A DNA stretch of 64,000 nucleotides from Gammaproteobacteria bacterium (lineage in GTDB: Bacteria; Gemmatimonadota; Gemmatimonadetes; Longimicrobiales; Gaopeijiaceae): assembly GCA_028819075.1 (NCBI GenBank), contig JAPPMM010000014.1:1-64000 (forward strand). The letters are read 5' to 3'. Made by a program: the position numbers and the translations under genes. Below, one piece after another: positions 36,647-45,779 of the stretch (positions within the stretch are counted from its first letter, which is position 1; each line of letters begins with the position of its first letter). A model generated the notes under the pieces. The model worked only from the letters and a program-made list of their open reading frames with translations. It made no database searches and was not told the DNA's origin.

Positions 36647-37462
36647 TCAGATGCCGCTGAAGGCGCTGAAGCCCCCGTCGACGGGGATCACGGCGCCGGT
36701 GACGAACGACGCGGCGTCGCTCGCAAGCCAGCGGACTACCCCCGCCACCTCCGCGGGCCTCCCCAGCCGCCCCATCGGGGTGTGTTCGATGATGCGCCTG
36801 GCCCGCGCGGTGTAGCTCCCGTCAGGCTTCACCAGCACGGCCCGGTTCTGCTCCGCCAGGAAGAAGCCGGGCGCGACCGCATTGACTCGGAGACCGTCCC
36901 CGTGCCGGCGGGACAGTTCGACCGCCATCCAGCGCGTGAAGTTCTCGATGGCGGCCTTGGCGGCCGAGTAGGCCATGACGCCCGTGAGAACCCGAAGCGC
37001 CGCCATCGACGAGATGTTCACGATGCAGCCGGCGCCCCGAGCGGCCATCGCCTCACCGAAGACCATGGACGGTACGACCGAGCCGTGGAGGTTCAGGCGG
37101 AGGGCCTCGTCGAAGGCATCTGCGGGAACCGCGAAAATGCTCCCCTCGTCGCTGCGCGCACGCTTCATGTTCCCCCCCGCGGCGTTGACCAGCACATCCA
37201 CCGCTCCCCACCGGTCCAGGAGCTCGCGACGTGCCCGGCGAAGCGCCTCTTCGTCCAGCACGTCCGCCTCCAGCGCGATGGCTCCACCGATCCCGGCAGC
37301 CTTCGCTTCAGCCTGCTCGCGGCGGCGGCCCAGCACCGCAACCCGCGACCCCGCACGCCCCAGCTCCGCGGCGATCGCTCCGCCCAGCACGCCGTAGCCG
37401 CCGCACACCACCGCCACCCTGCCGGTGAGGTCGAACGGATCGGTCTCCCCGCCCGAACTCAC
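36647..37462 (-). CDS. SDR oxidoreductase, probable mannonate/fructuronate reductase
   Basis: 271 residues. The cofactor motif GGYGVLGG is at 21-28 and YSAAK supplies the catalytic Tyr and Lys. This group of SDRs, with GGxGVLGGAIA, is often found beside uxuA where the classical UxuB is missing, so D-fructuronate/D-mannonate interconversion is the best guess from context; it is an inference. The GTG start at 37462 overlaps the amidohydrolase stop by 4 nt. Confidence 0.85.
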   Translation of the reverse strand: MSSGGETDPFDLTGRVAVVCGGYGVLGGAIAAELGRAGSRVAVLGRRREQAEAKAAGIGGAIALEADVLDEEALRRARRELLDRWGAVDVLVNAAGGNMKRARSDEGSIFAVPADAFDEALRLNLHGSVVPSMVFGEAMAARGAGCIVNISSMAALRVLTGVMAYSAAKAAIENFTRWMAVELSRRHGDGLRVNAVAPGFFLAEQNRAVLVKPDGSYTARARRIIEHTPMGRLGRPAEVAGVVRWLASDAASFVTGAVIPVDGGFSAFSGI

Positions 37463-38769
37463 CCGCCCCGCTCTGCGAGCTGACGCTCGATGGAATCGCG
37501 CATGTAGGGAAGATGCCGGAGCGCGTTCTCGAAGTAGATCTTGCGCAGCACTTCGTCCGGAAGGCCGATCCCGTAGATGTTGTAGCGCCCGTGGCCCGGC
37601 GAGCCGCCGGGGGTGCGGACCTGGGCCGGATGAAAGAAGTGCTCGTCGAACGTCTCCAGGAAGCGCCAGTGCGGGGTCCAGAAGTCGTCGATCGTGCGGC
37701 GCCGGTTGCCGTCGGTGCCGAAGAGGATGCGGTCCTGGTACTTGAGGAAGAACTCTCTCCACAGGCGGGGCGCGCGGCCCAGGTCCTGAATCGCGGCGGA
37801 TGTCTCCAGGTCGGCGTTCGGATAGGTGTCCAGCAGCGTTCCGAGCCTCCCCGGGTCGTAGTAGAGCATCGCCATATGCCCGAGCACGAAGCGCGTGCGC
37901 GGATGCTTGGCGAGCATCCTCTCGCGCGCGACCTCGATCACCTCGCGGGGCGGGCCCGACTCGTAGAGATTGCCGCTCTTGTCCCCCGGATGCCGCCACA
38001 GGCCGGCCTCGTAGCGCTCGTTGAGAGGACCGATGGGATAGAAGCGTCCGACCGAGTCGCTGGTGTGAATCATGATCGGCTTGTCGTGCTTCGCGGCCAT
38101 CGCCCACACGGCATCGAGGCGCGGATCGTCGGCCTGGATGAAGCTGCCGTCCGGGTTGCGCGCGCCCTGGCCCAGTGCCTTGGACACCTTCAGGCCGCCG
38201 GCGCCGGCCAGAAAGCCGCGTTCCAGCTCCCCGGCCATCCACTCTGACCAGCCGGGCTCGTTGATGCCGTCGAGGTTCAGGGTGACGAAGTTCACGACCC
38301 GGTCCCGGTACGCCTGCCCCGCCGCCAGCGTGGAGTCGAGGTGGGCCCCGGTGCCGCCGTTCAGGTTGATGATCGCGCCCATGCCGATGGAGTCCATGAG
38401 GGCGACCATGCTCTCGTACGCCTCGGAGGTGGTGAGTTCGCCGGCGTGCACGTGGAAGTCGATGGCCGGGAATCCTGCCCGCGTGATGTTGGTTCTCGGG
38501 AGCCGGAGCAGGATATAGGGCATGGGCGGCTGCTCGTATCCGACCGGTTCCCAGCCCTCCGGAGGCAGGGTCGCCTCCAGAGGCGGCATCGGCGGGATCC
38601 AGACGGCGCCTTCGGCCATCCCCTCGGGCGCGCGCGGGATCACCGGAATGGGGGTTCCGTCGCGGGCCCTTATGGTGTCGTTGCCCTGCCGGGCTGCGGC
38701 CGGCTGGCCCGGGAGAACGGCGAACAGCGCCGCGGCGAACAGGGCATGAGTCACGAACGAACAACGCAT
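37459..38769 (-). CDS. Secreted amidohydrolase (PF04909 type)
   Basis: 436 residues with a signal peptide (1-26, ending PAAARQ). TIM-barrel amidohydrolase-2 features: first metal motif IDFHVHAGE at about residues 102-110, MIHTSDS and VLGHMAM as later ligands, and LFGTDGN near the C-terminus for the catalytic Asp. This superfamily branch contains decarboxylases and sugar lactonases (fuconolactonase, rhamnonolactonase). Next to a PQQ dehydrogenase and mannonate dehydratase, a periplasmic lactonase role is attractive but unproven. Confidence 0.82.
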   Translation of the reverse strand: MRCSFVTHALFAAALFAVLPGQPAAARQGNDTIRARDGTPIPVIPRAPEGMAEGAVWIPPMPPLEATLPPEGWEPVGYEQPPMPYILLRLPRTNITRAGFPAIDFHVHAGELTTSEAYESMVALMDSIGMGAIINLNGGTGAHLDSTLAAGQAYRDRVVNFVTLNLDGINEPGWSEWMAGELERGFLAGAGGLKVSKALGQGARNPDGSFIQADDPRLDAVWAMAAKHDKPIMIHTSDSVGRFYPIGPLNERYEAGLWRHPGDKSGNLYESGPPREVIEVARERMLAKHPRTRFVLGHMAMLYYDPGRLGTLLDTYPNADLETSAAIQDLGRAPRLWREFFLKYQDRILFGTDGNRRRTIDDFWTPHWRFLETFDEHFFHPAQVRTPGGSPGHGRYNIYGIGLPDEVLRKIYFENALRHLPYMRDSIERQLAERGG

Positions 38770-38794
38770 GGGTCCTACCTCCTGTCCCGCTCCC

Positions 38795-40987
38795 TCAACC
38801 TCTCGGGAGGGCGCGTGTCATGTAGTCGACGATCGCCGCGCGCTGCTCCGGCGTGGTCGCGTTGATGAAGCCGCGGGCGTACTTCTCGCCCACGAACAGC
38901 CGCCACTCTTCGGCGCTGCGGCGGTTGTTGATGATCCGGTCGGCCGAGTGGCACCGCGTGCAGGCTTCGCGCGCCAGATCGCTCCCGGGCAGATCCGGCA
39001 GCTCCGCTCCACCCATGCCGCCCAGGAACCCGTCGGGAGGCGGCTCGACCGGGGGAGGCGGCGGGGGCGCCTGCGGCTCCATCGACGGCGCGGGCAGGTC
39101 CGCGTCCAGCGCGAAGGTGTAGACCCGGCCCGGCGCGTAGCTGCCGCCCCGGCCGGTCACCACCGAGACGTATTGCCGGCCGTCCAGCATGTACGTCACG
39201 GGATTGGCGAAGCCGGGCGCGAGCGGGTATTCCCACAGCATCTCGCCGTCGTCCGCGCGATAGGCGTTGAAGGACCCGCCCCCGTTCCCGTGGAACACCA
39301 GGTTGCCGGCGGTGGTCAGCGTACCGCCGGAGACGCCCCGCTGCTCGAAGCGGTGCCGCCAGCGCTCCTCCCGGGCGACCGGATCCCACGCGGCCAGAAA
39401 GGCACCGGAGCCCCCCATCCCGACCACCATGGGGTCGATCTCGCGATCCCGGGGCCCGGCCTGGGGCAGGACGGCGGGAAGCTCGGCGGCCACGTCGACG
39501 CCCCTGATCGGCCCTGCGGCCGGCCGGCGGCGTCCCATCCCGAAGCCCGGCTGCCCGGGCTCGATCGCGAAGTCCGGATCCACGGAGTACCAGCGGGAGG
39601 TCTCCTGCCCGGGCAGGTAGACGAGGCCGGTGGCCGGATTCCACGAGGTGGCATGCCAGTTGTGGGCGCCATCGGAGCCGGGAGAGATGAGCGCGCCCTC
39701 GATGCCGTAACGCGCGAAGTCGGTCTCGATCGGGCGCCCGGTCTCCGGGTCGTACCCCATCGCCCAGGTCACCCGCGCGAACGGCTCCGCGGAGATGAAC
39801 TCGCCGGTCACGCGATCGATCACGTAGAAGAAGCCGTTCTTGGGCGCCTGCATGATGACCTGCCGCTCGCGCCCGCCGATGACCAGATCCGCGAGGATGA
39901 GGGGCTGGGTGGCGGCGTAGTCCCAGTCGTCGCCGGGCGTGGTCTGGTAGTGCCAGACGTACTCGCCCGTGCGCGGGCGCACCGCCATGATCGAGGTGAG
40001 ATAGAGGTTGTCGCCGCCCGCCGGGCTCCGGATATCGCGCGCCCAGGGCCCTCCGTTGCCCACCCCGAAGTAGAGCAGGTCCAGCTCCGGATCCCAGGCC
40101 ATCCCGTCCCACACCGTCCCGCCGCCCCCGTACCGCCACCAGGCGCCGGTCCAGGTCTCGGCCGCCCGCTCCAGGGCCTCGCTCTCGAAGGGCTCGGTGG
40201 GATCGCCCGGCACCGTGTAGAAGCGCCAGATCAGCTCGCCGGTCTGCGCGTCATAGGCCGACACGAAGCCGCGCACGCCGAACTCGGCGCCGCTGATTCC
40301 CGTGATCACCATGCCGTCGACGATGCGCGGGGCGCCGGTGATGCTGTAGTCGTCGAGCGGGCTCCGCACCTGCACCCGCCACACCTCCTCCCCCGTTCCC
40401 GCGTCCAGCGCGGCCAGGCTCCCGTTCAGGAGCCCCACGTAGACCTTGCCGTCGTAGAGGGCCACGCCCCGGTTGACCGGGCCGCAGCACAGGCTCGGCC
40501 CCCGCCGGTGCCGGATGCCGCGCGCGTCGGTGACGTACTGGGTCTGCGGGATCCCCGGGTCCCAGCGCCACTTCTCCTCGCCGGTGCGTGCGTCGACGGC
40601 GAAGACGACGCTCCAGGTGAGCGTGCCGTACATGGTGCCGCCCGCGACGATCGGCGTCCCCTCCAGTTGGCCCGGGTACGAGCCGGTGTCGTAGCTCCAG
40701 GCCAGGCCGAGCCGGTCCACGTTGCCGGCGTCGACCTGGTCGAGGGGGCTGTGGTGGGTGCCGTCCTGGTCGCGGCCGTAGTTGAGCCACTCCCCGGCGG
40801 GCGGGTTGAGCAGGATCTCCTGGTGCGGGTAGCCTCCCGACTCCTGCTCTCCGGCGATAAACGCGCCGGCACCGGCCACCACGGCCAGGAGAAGCCACAT
40901 CCTTCGGTTGCGAATCAAGCCCGGGACCTCGCGCGGTTGGGTGCGTGTCTCATGCCGAAATAGTATGCCCGCGGCCGCGTCACGCAC
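38795..40987 (-). CDS. PQQ-dependent dehydrogenase with C-terminal cytochrome c tail
   Basis: 730 residues. A hydrophobic anchor or signal (about 30-45) is followed by the eight-bladed propeller with adjacent cysteines (SLCCGPVNRG), the GGDNLYLTSI segment and GDDWDYAATQP, then a Pro-rich linker and a short domain with one CxxCH (ACTRCH) for covalent haem c. Electrons would go from substrate to PQQ to haem. The substrate, a sugar or alcohol, is unknown. The GTG at 40987 overlaps the upstream stop by 8 nt; TTG at 40918 or ATG at 40900 are possible starts closer to the anchor. Confidence 0.88.
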   Translation of the reverse strand: MRDAAAGILFRHETRTQPREVPGLIRNRRMWLLLAVVAGAGAFIAGEQESGGYPHQEILLNPPAGEWLNYGRDQDGTHHSPLDQVDAGNVDRLGLAWSYDTGSYPGQLEGTPIVAGGTMYGTLTWSVVFAVDARTGEEKWRWDPGIPQTQYVTDARGIRHRRGPSLCCGPVNRGVALYDGKVYVGLLNGSLAALDAGTGEEVWRVQVRSPLDDYSITGAPRIVDGMVITGISGAEFGVRGFVSAYDAQTGELIWRFYTVPGDPTEPFESEALERAAETWTGAWWRYGGGGTVWDGMAWDPELDLLYFGVGNGGPWARDIRSPAGGDNLYLTSIMAVRPRTGEYVWHYQTTPGDDWDYAATQPLILADLVIGGRERQVIMQAPKNGFFYVIDRVTGEFISAEPFARVTWAMGYDPETGRPIETDFARYGIEGALISPGSDGAHNWHATSWNPATGLVYLPGQETSRWYSVDPDFAIEPGQPGFGMGRRRPAAGPIRGVDVAAELPAVLPQAGPRDREIDPMVVGMGGSGAFLAAWDPVAREERWRHRFEQRGVSGGTLTTAGNLVFHGNGGGSFNAYRADDGEMLWEYPLAPGFANPVTYMLDGRQYVSVVTGRGGSYAPGRVYTFALDADLPAPSMEPQAPPPPPPVEPPPDGFLGGMGGAELPDLPGSDLAREACTRCHSADRIINNRRSAEEWRLFVGEKYARGFINATTPEQRAAIVDYMTRALPRG

Positions 40988-43643
40988 ACGGCAGGCCGTC
41001 CATCCGCCACCCCGACGACTGCAGCCGGTCGATCAGGTAGGGGAGCCCGAAGGCGTGGGTCCAGCCGAAAACCCGGACTCCGCTTGAGAACGCCCAGTTG
41101 GGCATGCGCCCGCCGGCGAAGGGATCGCTCTCCCGGCCGGGCAGGCTGCTCACCGCCTCCATCTGCGTGACGAGTTCGCGCTGGGTCGTGTAGCTGTCGA
41201 ACGGCCGCGCCATCTCATCGATTCGCAGGTACGCCGCCCGCCGGCACGCTTCGGTAAGGAACTCCGGGCCGCCGGTCAGGTCGTACCCGACCACCAGCGG
41301 GTGGATGCTCGCCAGATACGACTCCATGTCGTGGTCGAGGGGAGGGGTAGCGAGCAGGCTGCGGGCGTGCTCGATCTGACCGAGTTCCACCTCCCGGTCG
41401 TCGAACAACTGGAGGTACTTGCCCAGCCCGTGGGTGAGGTAGTGCTGGGAGTAGCCGAAGCGGTCGATGACCATGCGGCCGCCCTGCGTCCTCTGCAGCT
41501 CCAGAACCCGGTTCAACCGGTCCTCGAGTTCCTCGCGATGGATGTCCTCCCGGGTCACGTCGTAGAGTTCGGCCAGGTTCCACACCGACAGATAGAGCCT
41601 GCGCCCGGTGAGCCCGTGCTCCCCGAAGACCCGCTTGCGGTAGTAGTCCCCCGTCAGCCGGGCCACCTCGAGTCCCCGGTGATACCCGCTCAGGTAGTAG
41701 CTTGCCAGCCAGCCCGCGATCCAGACGTGGGCCGAGTACAGCGCGACCGCCTGCTGGTTGGTGTGGCGGGTGCCCATCCCCACGTACGGGCTTCCCTCCG
41801 GCTCTTCGAGCGATGTCCAGTAGTCGAGCGCGGCATTGGTGTCGCCCCGGTAGACCGGGCCCGCGGGCCAGTGCAGGTTGTCCACGTCCATGGTGTGGCG
41901 GCTCATGGCCTCGGCCTGGAGGTAGTCGTCCCGGCTGCCCGTCCGCATGAAGTTGAACCACCACTGGAAGTCCTGCGCCGGCTCGTTGTTGCCCCACTGC
42001 ACCCAGCCGCCCCCGCGGTAATAGGTCTTCAGGTCGCCGTAGTCGAACATCCCGTACCAGGGCGCCCAGTCGCGGTTGAAGTGCATGTAGCGGAACTTGT
42101 ACTGAAGACCCCGTTCCAGCGCCGGAATCCCGTTGTCGGCAGTCGCGAAGGTGCCGTAGACCCCCGAATCCCGGTACCACGCAGGCGGCGCGTGGGCGAC
42201 GGGCGGATCGAGGACCGCGAGGGCGGACGCCCTCACGGCCGCCAGATCGGCGTCGCCGTCGTGGAAGTCGAGCACCAGCTCGGTCGTCTTGGTGATGCCC
42301 CGCGCGAAATTGCCGACCATACCCCCGTCGGCCTGGGGGCTCGCCCGCTGGAAGCCTTTCGGCGGATGGTCCGGAGGCCAGGCATAGGCATGCATCCGGC
42401 GCGCCTCCAGATCCACGGCGAGGCGATTGGGGTATTCCTCCAGCATCCCGCGCATGCCGATGCTGATGCCCCTCTCTCCGTCGGAGAGGTCGATCCACCC
42501 CTCGGCGCGTTCGGCCTCGGCGATTACGCGGTCCGACGCCACGATGGCCGAGAATCCCCCGATCCGTTCATCCGGGCCGGACTCGGGGATGGGTGGGACG
42601 CCGTCCGCGTCCGGGCCGGTCTGGAGCACCGAGAAGGTGGAAGCGCCCTCGGTGTTCTCCTCCAAGAAGATCGGTTCGCCGCTCTCCCACCAACGGCCCG
42701 CGCGGAGCGCGGTGCGGAACACCGGGTCCGCGCCCAGACGGTACGCGAGTCCGATCCCGGCCGAGGCGATCATGTCGTCGGGCCGGGTGATGCCGGCGTC
42801 CATCGAGCGTTCGAACTCGTCGACGATCAGCTCCCCCTGGGTGGCCACGTCGCGATGCTGCCGGCCATCCAGCGGGGCGCCCTGGTCCGGGTTTCCCGTG
42901 TAGGTGATGGTGTGGAGAACCTTCAGGTGCGCCCTTCCCGCGTACGCGTGGATGTAGGTGACGAAGGGGGAGGGAGGGTGTTCGGGCCGCTGGTAGCGGT
43001 ACTCTCCCTCGATCCGCAGGATGGCGTGCATGGGCCCCGAGCCCCTCTCGACGAACGTCTGATGGATCACGGCCGACGAGGCATCCACGCCATCGGCGTC
43101 CACGAGGTCCAGAAACGACCCGCGCGCGCCGATCCCCGCGGCGATCACGTGCCCGGGCCCGAAGCCGTCGCCCGCCGGGTTGAACTCGACCCGGTCGATG
43201 AACCCGCTTCCGCCCTTCTGCACCCGCAGGCGCAGCGGCCCGGTATCGATCTCGGCGAACCCGTTCTGCCGCTGGTTGTTCACAAACCGGATCGGAGACT
43301 CGACCTCCACGGTGCGCCGCACCTCCGGCCCGTGCTCTACCGTGTACCGTCCGGAGCCATCGGTGAAGAAATCGACCCAGATCCACTTGAGGCTCCCGTC
43401 CGCCAGGCCCCAGGTGGTCACCGGGGTGATCTGGGAGGGGATCTCTTCGCCGGCGCCGTTGCGTACCCGCACGTTCTCCGTGGAGACCAGCTCCCCCTGC
43501 GGAAACGGAATACCGAACGTGACGGGCGCCCCCGGACGCTCCCCCTCGACCGTGATCGGGATCGGTGCCGCGCGCGGGGAGCACGCGAGGAGCAATGCGC
43601 CCGCGGTCAACGCGGCGACGAGGAGGAGTTTCTGCGCGTTCAT
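40980..43643 (-). CDS. PcRGLX/YetA-like exo-rhamnogalacturonan lyase (PL26-like)
   Basis: 887-residue lipoprotein (lipobox GALLLACS). The RIFT-type N-terminal domain (PITVEGERPGAPVTFGIPFPQGEL), a middle beta domain and a long C-terminal helical toroid with many Trp/Tyr/His residues match the family of fungal PcRGLX and Bacillus YetA. Known members cleave rhamnogalacturonan from its ends by beta-elimination, releasing an unsaturated uronic acid. This assignment is by recognised pattern; the exact glycan is not certain. It lies 4 bp after the NagB-like gene. Confidence 0.72.
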   Translation of the reverse strand: MNAQKLLLVAALTAGALLLACSPRAAPIPITVEGERPGAPVTFGIPFPQGELVSTENVRVRNGAGEEIPSQITPVTTWGLADGSLKWIWVDFFTDGSGRYTVEHGPEVRRTVEVESPIRFVNNQRQNGFAEIDTGPLRLRVQKGGSGFIDRVEFNPAGDGFGPGHVIAAGIGARGSFLDLVDADGVDASSAVIHQTFVERGSGPMHAILRIEGEYRYQRPEHPPSPFVTYIHAYAGRAHLKVLHTITYTGNPDQGAPLDGRQHRDVATQGELIVDEFERSMDAGITRPDDMIASAGIGLAYRLGADPVFRTALRAGRWWESGEPIFLEENTEGASTFSVLQTGPDADGVPPIPESGPDERIGGFSAIVASDRVIAEAERAEGWIDLSDGERGISIGMRGMLEEYPNRLAVDLEARRMHAYAWPPDHPPKGFQRASPQADGGMVGNFARGITKTTELVLDFHDGDADLAAVRASALAVLDPPVAHAPPAWYRDSGVYGTFATADNGIPALERGLQYKFRYMHFNRDWAPWYGMFDYGDLKTYYRGGGWVQWGNNEPAQDFQWWFNFMRTGSRDDYLQAEAMSRHTMDVDNLHWPAGPVYRGDTNAALDYWTSLEEPEGSPYVGMGTRHTNQQAVALYSAHVWIAGWLASYYLSGYHRGLEVARLTGDYYRKRVFGEHGLTGRRLYLSVWNLAELYDVTREDIHREELEDRLNRVLELQRTQGGRMVIDRFGYSQHYLTHGLGKYLQLFDDREVELGQIEHARSLLATPPLDHDMESYLASIHPLVVGYDLTGGPEFLTEACRRAAYLRIDEMARPFDSYTTQRELVTQMEAVSSLPGRESDPFAGGRMPNWAFSSGVRVFGWTHAFGLPYLIDRLQSSGWRMDGLPCA

Positions 43644-43647
43644 GGCT

Positions 43648-44484
43648 TCACACGCGGGCCGCCGAGGCGGGGTCCAGGAGAAGTGTGGCGTTGTGGTGTC
43701 GGCGCAGAATCGACGCCGGACACGCGGTTGCGATCGGGCCGTTGAGCGCGTCGTGCACGGCGTCCGCCTTGCGCTCTCCCGGCACCACGCAGCTGATGAC
43801 CGCGCTGCTCATGATGGCCGGAACCGTCAGGGTGAGCGCGCGCCTTGGGGTCTCGTCGAACGAGGAGAACCAGCCGTCGTGCATCTGCTGCAGGCGGCAG
43901 GCATCGTCGAGTTCGACCTCCTTCACCAGGAGCGGATCGTCGAAATCGGCCACGGGGGGATCGTTGAAGGCGATGTGCCCGTTCTCGCCGATGCCGATGC
44001 AGGCCACGTCCAGCGGGTGCGCCTGGAGGAGCGACTCGTATCGCTCGATCTCTCCCTGCAGATCATCCGCATCACCGCGCATCAGGTGCACGCAACCCGG
44101 CCGCGCCGCGTCCAGTATGTGCTCGCGCAGGAACCTGCGGAAGCTCGCGGGATGCTCCTCCGGGAGTTCCGTGTACTCGTCGAGGTGGAAGACGGTGACC
44201 CTCGCCCAGTCGATGGCCTTCCGCCCCAGGGCTCCCAGGAAGGACAACTGAGACACCGCAGCGGCAAACACCAGATTGGCTTCCCCTCTGCTCGCGATCG
44301 CGGAGGCCAGCCCCCTCTCGACGCGCGCGGCGGCCGCCTCCCCCAGCTCCCCGGGCGTCCCGTACACCTCCACGCGGAGCGCGCCCCTGCGGAACGACCG
44401 GATGGGTTCCACCTCCCGGCTGCGAGCGCGTCCCGCCCGAGGATCCTCCCTCGACGCACGTCCCTGGAGCGACGTTGCCTTCAT
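43648..44484 (-). CDS. nagB: NagB-like glucosamine-6-phosphate deaminase homolog
   Basis: 278 residues. Active-site motifs of NagB are kept: HLDEYTELP at 100-108 and GIGENGHIAFNDP at 164-176. The phosphate-binding loop, normally TGSTP, reads FAAAVSQLSF at 73-82, as in a subgroup whose true substrate is uncertain, so it may act on something other than glucosamine-6-phosphate. About 30 extra basic residues precede the fold. The ATG at 44484 overlaps the transporter stop by 4 nt. The symbol marks the family only. Confidence 0.8.
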   Translation of the reverse strand: MKATSLQGRASREDPRAGRARSREVEPIRSFRRGALRVEVYGTPGELGEAAAARVERGLASAIASRGEANLVFAAAVSQLSFLGALGRKAIDWARVTVFHLDEYTELPEEHPASFRRFLREHILDAARPGCVHLMRGDADDLQGEIERYESLLQAHPLDVACIGIGENGHIAFNDPPVADFDDPLLVKEVELDDACRLQQMHDGWFSSFDETPRRALTLTVPAIMSSAVISCVVPGERKADAVHDALNGPIATACPASILRRHHNATLLLDPASAARV

Positions 44485-45779
44485 CCCAGGAGTCCCGTGA
44501 CCGCGAACCAGGTCGTGACCAGCGAGAACGCGATCACCGCGATCAGCCCCGCGTTCCATCCCGGCGAAGCCACATGCTCGTTCCCCATCACCTCCCTGCG
44601 GTTCAGCAAGTAGAACGCGGGGATGGCCACGGCGGGCAGGATGGCCGCCTGCAGCGCCATGGCGATCACCATGAGCACCGGCGGCGTCTGCGCCAGGAAC
44701 ACCGAACCGAAGGAGAACAGGAGCCCCAACCCGATCAGGAGCCTCGACGACCGCGAGCGCAGATCCCGTTTCCACCCGGCGTAGTCGGCGACCAGCCAAG
44801 GCGCGATCAGCACCAGGGGAAAGACCGTGGACAGCCCGGCCCCCGAGATGCCGACGATCAGCAGGAAGGCCGCGACGTCGCCCCCGATCGGCTCCAGCAG
44901 CCCGATCATCTCCAGCGTCGACTCCATGGTCATGCCGTGCACGAACAGGGTGCCGGCCGCCACCGCCATGACCATCGCGCTCAGGAAGACCATCACCGAA
45001 GCCGACACCAGCGCGTCCCGCTTCTCGCGGCCGAGATCGTCCACGGTCCACCCCTTCTCGGCCACCACCGTGCTCCGCACGATGAAGACCGCCGCCGAAC
45101 AGGTCGTGCCCGCCATGGCGGCCACCAGGCGGCTGGCGTCCGGCGTGTCCGGGATCGACGGGACCATGCCCGCGACCACCGCGGAGTACGTCGGCGACAC
45201 CATGAAGAAGACGGCGACGAAGCAGAACACCATCAGGATGACGAAGCCGGTCAGGACCTTCTCGAAGAGCCGGTAGTGCCCGAACCAGAGCATGAGGAAG
45301 ATGGCGCTGGCGACCGCCAGCACGATCCAGCCGGTCGGGACCACGAGCGCATCCCCCGGCGAGGCGAGCCGGATCCCCTCCTGGAGCAGCTCCGCAACGA
45401 TCCCCATCACCCCGGTCAGCGCGACCAGCTCGCCCAGCACCAGCGCAGCCAGCACGTACAGCGCCAGGACCTTCCCGACCCTGGGGATCCCGGTCTTGAA
45501 GCTCTGCAGCGCCGTCCGCCCGGTAACCAGCGTCAGGCGCCCGAACCCCACCATCAGGACGTACGTGAAGATCCCCGACAGCACGAGCGCCCAGAGCAGG
45601 TTCATGCCGTACCGGGCGCCCGCCATCCCCATGGTGGTGATGCTGCCCGTGCCGATGTTGTACCCGATCAGGAAAAGCCCCGGCCCCACTGCACTCAGTG
45701 CGACCAGGGTCTTCCCGGAAAGCGACCGCCCTCTCGTGGCGGACTGCTTCACCGGCTGCGTACCGCGGGGCTGATTCAT
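44481..45779 (-). CDS. NRAMP-fold transporter lacking metal-binding motifs
   Basis: 432 residues, about 11 hydrophobic helices with NRAMP family pattern (GPGLFLIGY...GAGxxYGxNLLW, RLTLVTGRTA). The TM1 metal motif DPGN reads NIGT at 41-44, and the TM6 motif MPH reads CSA at 227-229, so the divalent-metal ligands of true NRAMPs are missing. In a carbohydrate operon, an organic solute (sugar acid or amino sugar) or a different ion is more likely than Mn/Fe. Overlaps the neighbours on both sides by 4 nt. Confidence 0.8.
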   Translation of the reverse strand: MNQPRGTQPVKQSATRGRSLSGKTLVALSAVGPGLFLIGYNIGTGSITTMGMAGARYGMNLLWALVLSGIFTYVLMVGFGRLTLVTGRTALQSFKTGIPRVGKVLALYVLAALVLGELVALTGVMGIVAELLQEGIRLASPGDALVVPTGWIVLAVASAIFLMLWFGHYRLFEKVLTGFVILMVFCFVAVFFMVSPTYSAVVAGMVPSIPDTPDASRLVAAMAGTTCSAAVFIVRSTVVAEKGWTVDDLGREKRDALVSASVMVFLSAMVMAVAAGTLFVHGMTMESTLEMIGLLEPIGGDVAAFLLIVGISGAGLSTVFPLVLIAPWLVADYAGWKRDLRSRSSRLLIGLGLLFSFGSVFLAQTPPVLMVIAMALQAAILPAVAIPAFYLLNRREVMGNEHVASPGWNAGLIAVIAFSLVTTWFAVTGLLG

